The notes beneath the pieces were generated by a model that had not been told where the DNA came from, searched no databases, and worked only from the letters and a program-made list of their open reading frames with translations. From Hymenobacter sp. HSC-4F20 (lineage in GTDB: Bacteria > Bacteroidota > Bacteroidia > Cytophagales > Hymenobacteraceae), in assembly GCF_019599275.1 (NCBI RefSeq), contig NZ_JAHZTD010000002.1:186001-250000 (forward strand): a stretch of DNA of 64,000 bases, in the 5' to 3' direction. Position 1 is the first letter of the stretch. Each line of letters begins with the position of its first letter. A program made the position numbers and the translations under genes. Below, piece after piece: positions 60,656 through 64,000 of the stretch.

Positions 60656-62842
60656 ATGAAACGAGTTGTACTCCTCCTGTTTTTACTGCTTCCCTTCCTG
60701 GTAGCAGCCCAATCTGTTCCGGTACCGGCGGAGCTTAGCCTGGCGGGCCTGCGTCTGCGCCTGACGCCGGGCGGCCGCACAGCCATCCAGCAAAAAGTAG
60801 ACGCGTTGCGCCGGCATCCGGCTTCTTTTCAGGCCCGCGTAGTGCTGGCTGATGCTTACTTCCCCCTCATCGACCGGGTGTTTCAGCAGGAAGGCCTACC
60901 CCTGGATTTCCACTTCCTGGCCCTCCAGGAGAGCGGGCTGCAGGGCGATGCCCAGAGCATTCACGATGCCGTGGGTTACTGGCAGTTCAAGCGCGAGTCG
61001 GCGGCGGATTATGGGCTGGTAATGAACGACGCCGTGGATGAGCGCAAGCACATTATAGCCTCCTCGAAGGCGGCCGCCCAATACCTGCTGCGCAACAACA
61101 AAGTGCTGCGGAACTGGGCCAATACCCTGCTCAGCTACAACCTGGGCCTCACCGGTACCAAGCCCTACACCCTGCCCACCGACGCCGACGCCACGGAGGT
61201 GGAAGTCTCGGAGCAAACCCACCCCTACATTCTCACCTTCCTGGCCCATAAAGTGGCTTTTGAGTCGGCCATTGGGCTGAATACGCGGCCACCGCTGCTG
61301 TTTCAGGAGTTTCCGGCCCCGGCGGGCAAGCCCCTGGCCATCATGGCCCAGGCCCTGCAGCAGAGCCCCGACGAGCTGGCCCGACATAACCGCTGGCTGC
61401 TGGCTCCTACCGTACCCACCGACCGGGTGTACACCATGCTGGTGCCCATCACCGACCCCTTGCAGCTCACGGCCCTGGCCGCGCAGCAGAAGAACGCCAC
61501 CGCCGGCCAGCTCCTCAACCAGCCTGCCGCCGACCCGGAAAACGCCGATTTCGTGCGCGTAAACGGCCTGCGGGCGCTGGTGGCCCTACCCGGCGACACT
61601 AAGGAAAGCTTAGCCAAGCGGGCCGGCCTAAAGATGAAGAAGTTCATGCAGTACAACGACCTGTTTGCCTTCGACAATATTGTACCCGGCCAGCCCTACT
61701 TCGTGCAGAAAAAGCGGGATAAGGCCGCTGTGGAGTATCACGTGGCCCGCCCCGGGGAAAGCGTAGCCACCGTGTCGCAGAAGTACGGGGTGCGGGCCAA
61801 GGCCATCTGGAGCAAAAACCGCATGCCCCGCAACGAGGAGCTGCGGCCCGGCCGGGTGCTGTGGCTGCAGCACACCCGCCCCAAAAACGTACCCGTTGAG
61901 TATGCCGACAGCAACAACGCTACGGCCCTGGCTGCTTTCGAAAAGCCAGTAACGGCGCCCGTAGTGGCCGCACCAGCCTCCGCTTCCCCAGCTCCCAGCT
62001 CCCAGCCCGCGCAACCCGAGAAAAAGCGCAAGCTGGATGAAGCCGAACCCTATATGGGCCGCACGGCTACCTCTTCCCGGGTGCTGGAAGATGCCGAGGA
62101 GGAAAGCAGCACCGTAGTGCAGCCCGACAGTGCCACCGACGAGCACACCGAAAATCTGAACGAGCTGCCGCCGGCTCCTGCCGCTCCTACCCCGGCTCCG
62201 GTTTCGGCTGTGCCTACTCCTAACAAGCCCCTGCCGGCCACCTCACCTGTAGCCGATGAACCCGCCGTGGAAGCTCCGGCCGAGGAAGCCGCCGCCCCGC
62301 CGGCCCCGAAACCCGTAGCCAAGCCGGCTGCTTCGGCTCCTGCCCCGGCTCCCCGGCCGGCCTCTCTACCCCCGGCGCCGCCAACGCTGCCCACGCCCGT
62401 GAGCACCCCTGTGGAACCAGTTCCGGCCAACGGTCAGCACGTGGTGCAGCCCAAGGAAAACCTATATTCCGTGGCCCGCCGCTACGGCCTGCGTCCGGCC
62501 GACATCGTGACCTGGAATAATCTGCCCCAGAACCCTTCCTTGCGGATTGGGCAAGTGCTGCGGGTGGCGGCCCCCGGCCCCTCGCCGGAAGCTCCCGGGG
62601 CTACCCCCGCGCCGGCCGCCAAGCCTGCCCCAACCACACCCAAGCCAGCCGCTACCACCCCAGCCCCTGCGCCGGCCCCCTCTGGAGTCACCAGCGTGCG
62701 GCATACTGTGCAGCCGGGCGAGACGATGTACAGCATCTCGCGCAAATACAAGGTCACCATCAAGCAGATTATGGAGTGGAACAGCAAGCCGGACTTCTCG
62801 GTGAAGCCGGGCGATGTGCTCGTCCTTAAACCCACTGAATAG
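60656..62842 (+). CDS. Lytic transglycosylase-like protein with LysM repeats (MltD-type)
   Basis: 728 residues with a signal peptide (VVLLLFLLLPFLVAAQ). An SLT-type lytic transglycosylase domain spans about 65-210 (catalytic Glu in LALQESGLQGD; DAVGYWQFKRESA). Three LysM domains are clear: YHVARPGESVATVSQKYGV, HVVQPKENLYSVARRYGL and RHTVQPGETMYSISRKYKV. A fourth, weaker LysM-like segment is around 300-345. A Pro/Ala-rich linker (about 440-580) separates the first and second LysM. It cleaves and binds peptidoglycan. A second LysM gene follows 49 bases downstream. Confidence 0.9.
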   Translation: MKRVVLLLFLLLPFLVAAQSVPVPAELSLAGLRLRLTPGGRTAIQQKVDALRRHPASFQARVVLADAYFPLIDRVFQQEGLPLDFHFLALQESGLQGDAQSIHDAVGYWQFKRESAADYGLVMNDAVDERKHIIASSKAAAQYLLRNNKVLRNWANTLLSYNLGLTGTKPYTLPTDADATEVEVSEQTHPYILTFLAHKVAFESAIGLNTRPPLLFQEFPAPAGKPLAIMAQALQQSPDELARHNRWLLAPTVPTDRVYTMLVPITDPLQLTALAAQQKNATAGQLLNQPAADPENADFVRVNGLRALVALPGDTKESLAKRAGLKMKKFMQYNDLFAFDNIVPGQPYFVQKKRDKAAVEYHVARPGESVATVSQKYGVRAKAIWSKNRMPRNEELRPGRVLWLQHTRPKNVPVEYADSNNATALAAFEKPVTAPVVAAPASASPAPSSQPAQPEKKRKLDEAEPYMGRTATSSRVLEDAEEESSTVVQPDSATDEHTENLNELPPAPAAPTPAPVSAVPTPNKPLPATSPVADEPAVEAPAEEAAAPPAPKPVAKPAASAPAPAPRPASLPPAPPTLPTPVSTPVEPVPANGQHVVQPKENLYSVARRYGLRPADIVTWNNLPQNPSLRIGQVLRVAAPGPSPEAPGATPAPAAKPAPTTPKPAATTPAPAPAPSGVTSVRHTVQPGETMYSISRKYKVTIKQIMEWNSKPDFSVKPGDVLVLKPTE

Positions 62843-62891
62843 CCAGCCTTTATTCTCCTATATTCTTTTTCCGAGTTCGTTTTACGTACCC

Positions 62892-63614
62892 ATGCGTTTG
62901 TTTTCCCGCACTCTGGTGCTCATGGCCGGCTTGTCTTGTAGCTTCTTCGCCGCTCATGCCCAGCAGGCAGAGCCTGCTCCTACTCTCTCCGAGGATTCCG
63001 TCCGCGTAATGTCAGGCCTGGTGCAATCCAGCGTTCGAAAGCTACGGGCCATCTACTTTGAACCGAACGACCTACGCGCCGTTGCTCTTATTGATGCTGC
63101 CCTGGTTGAAATTCCGGTGCTCAACCAGCGCCTGAGCCACTACACCGCCAGCCTACCCCGTGAGCAGCAACAGCAATTGGCCCAGCGCCTGCGGCAGCAG
63201 CCCTGGCAGGTAGAGTTAAACACTTTGCTGCGCAGCCCTCAGTTTAAAGGGTTTGATGCCCGCGCCGCCAAAAATCCAGCTCTCAAAACTGCCGCTGACC
63301 GTCTGCACGCCTCCGGGTTTGTTGGCACCAAGGCCCCCACTACACCAGCGGTACCAGCGGTGACCCAGCCCAACCCGGCAGTAAAACCGTCGGCAACCGT
63401 GGCATCAGCAACGCCTGGCCTTACCCCGGCAGCCAAGCAGCCTACCGCCAACGCGCCGAAAGCGACGACCCGCCACACGGTCCAGAAAGGAGAAACCCTC
63501 TTCAGTATTTCCAAGCAGTATCACGTTACGCCCGCCCAATTGCAGGAGTGGAACAGCAAACCCGATGGCAGCGTAAAAATTGGGGAAGTGCTGGTAGTGG
63601 AGTCTTCTCGCTAG
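62892..63614 (+). CDS. Exported protein with one C-terminal LysM domain
   Basis: 240 residues with a signal peptide (LVLMAGLSCSFFAAHAQ). Residues about 30-130 are helical and unrecognised (VRVMSGLVQSSVRKLRAIYFE in part), followed by a Pro/Ala/Thr-rich linker and a LysM domain at the end (RHTVQKGETLFSISKQYHV, LQEWNSKPDGSVKIGEVLVV). The LysM is very like the last LysM of the upstream protein. Start 62892 is taken from the signal peptide. Likely the second gene of a two-gene operon. Confidence 0.85.
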   Translation: MRLFSRTLVLMAGLSCSFFAAHAQQAEPAPTLSEDSVRVMSGLVQSSVRKLRAIYFEPNDLRAVALIDAALVEIPVLNQRLSHYTASLPREQQQQLAQRLRQQPWQVELNTLLRSPQFKGFDARAAKNPALKTAADRLHASGFVGTKAPTTPAVPAVTQPNPAVKPSATVASATPGLTPAAKQPTANAPKATTRHTVQKGETLFSISKQYHVTPAQLQEWNSKPDGSVKIGEVLVVESSR

Positions 63615-63643
63615 TCCCTACTAAGCCTACTTCCATTAAGATT

Positions 63644-63684
63644 AAAGTAAAAAAGCAGCTGGGTTCAGGCTGCTTTTTTACTTT
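63644..63684 (+). terminator. Terminator after the LysM pair
   Basis: A perfect 16-bp stem (AAAGTAAAAAAGCAGC with its complement) with a 9-base loop, and a T-tract within the arm. Confidence 0.85.
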
Positions 63685-64000
63685 CAGTAAATCTCCTGAA
63701 AAAACGTCCTGCTCGGCGTTGCCCTACCTCCTGGCAAGCGGCATTTAACTCTCAAACGCATTATATTTCAATAAGTTATCTTAGTATTTAGCAACCGGGC
63801 CGTCTTGCTGGCGGAATGCGGGCTGTGGGCTGGTGCGCTACCCAACCCTGGCAGAGGACAAGGAGCGGATGCTGTAGTGGTGGGGCGGTATTAGCGGGGG
63901 CATACTGAGTTACTACCTCACCCACGTGGGGTCTCTGGGTAATGGTGTTGGAGCTGCGCTACGTGGGTACCGACTCGGCCAGCATGGCCATGCTGTAGCA
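63685..64000. other. Right-edge sequence without a supported gene
   Basis: About 315 bases to the window end. One plus-strand frame (from about 63820) is read through a single TAG and carries WWGGISGGILSYYLTHVG near the edge, which could be a broken membrane gene or chance. Nothing firm. Confidence 0.35.

Noticed and set aside
1..64000. tRNA genes, rRNA genes, CRISPR arrays, complete insertion sequences
   Set aside because: No cloverleaf or TTCGA-type arm in gaps, no regularly spaced repeats, and no transposase motif seen on reading.

Overview
The window reads as chromosomal DNA from a GC-rich member of the Bacteroidota, most likely Cytophagales close to Hymenobacter (inference). Supporting signs are many Bacteroidota-type -7 promoter boxes (TAnnTTTG), a protein with a type IX secretion sorting domain, a Rho factor with a very long disordered insertion, OMP/TonB-plug type outer membrane proteins, LptD, and rpsP-rimM-trmD-rplS in canonical order. 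I saw no tRNA, rRNA, CRISPR array, complete insertion sequence or prophage.

Layout. 1-8.5 kb is mostly minus strand: the 5' part of a pyruvate oxidase gene cut by the left edge, an HTH protein, a Zn-protease-like exported protein, a decayed zeta-toxin-type ATPase, a small membrane protein, an MCC-like carboxyltransferase, and an MlaD/amidase envelope pair. 8.5-24.8 kb is mostly plus strand: lptD, panB, an RluA-type pseudouridine synthase, an acyl-CoA desaturase, rpsP-rimM-trmD-rplS, an M1 peptidase followed by a pyrophosphatase-like lipoprotein that has lost its metal loop, and an overlapping 6-pyruvoyl-tetrahydropterin synthase/GTP cyclohydrolase I pair. 24.8-31.3 kb is minus strand: a class A penicillin-binding protein, then five small or large membrane genes around a winged-helix regulator, with two matching palindromes that look like its operators. 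31.7-37.1 kb holds a methyltransferase, a UbiA prenyltransferase, a lipoprotein, a FrnE/DsbA-type oxidoreductase and a compositionally mosaic type IX-secreted protein. 37.2-46 kb holds rho, serS, a UBP zinc finger/OsmC pair, a lipoprotein, and a PolX/GT9 pair in which the PolX polymerase site looks dead. 46-64 kb holds an EVE-domain protein, a large exported orphan, a DUF4252 lipoprotein, an OmpA/TSP3 porin, aminopeptidase P, a second GT9 enzyme, an M16 peptidase, a lone SRA (modified-DNA reader) protein, an O-methyltransferase, a large outer membrane receptor-like protein and two LysM proteins.

Most genes serve translation, the cell envelope (LPS export, lipid trafficking, peptidoglycan synthesis and turnover, glycosyl transfer) and cofactor metabolism (pantothenate, tetrahydropterin). 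No large novel defence or mobile system is evident. The best leads are the regulator/membrane cluster with paired operators, three proteins whose usual catalytic residues are missing or whose usual partner domains are absent, the zeta-toxin relic, and several strong palindromic intergenic elements.
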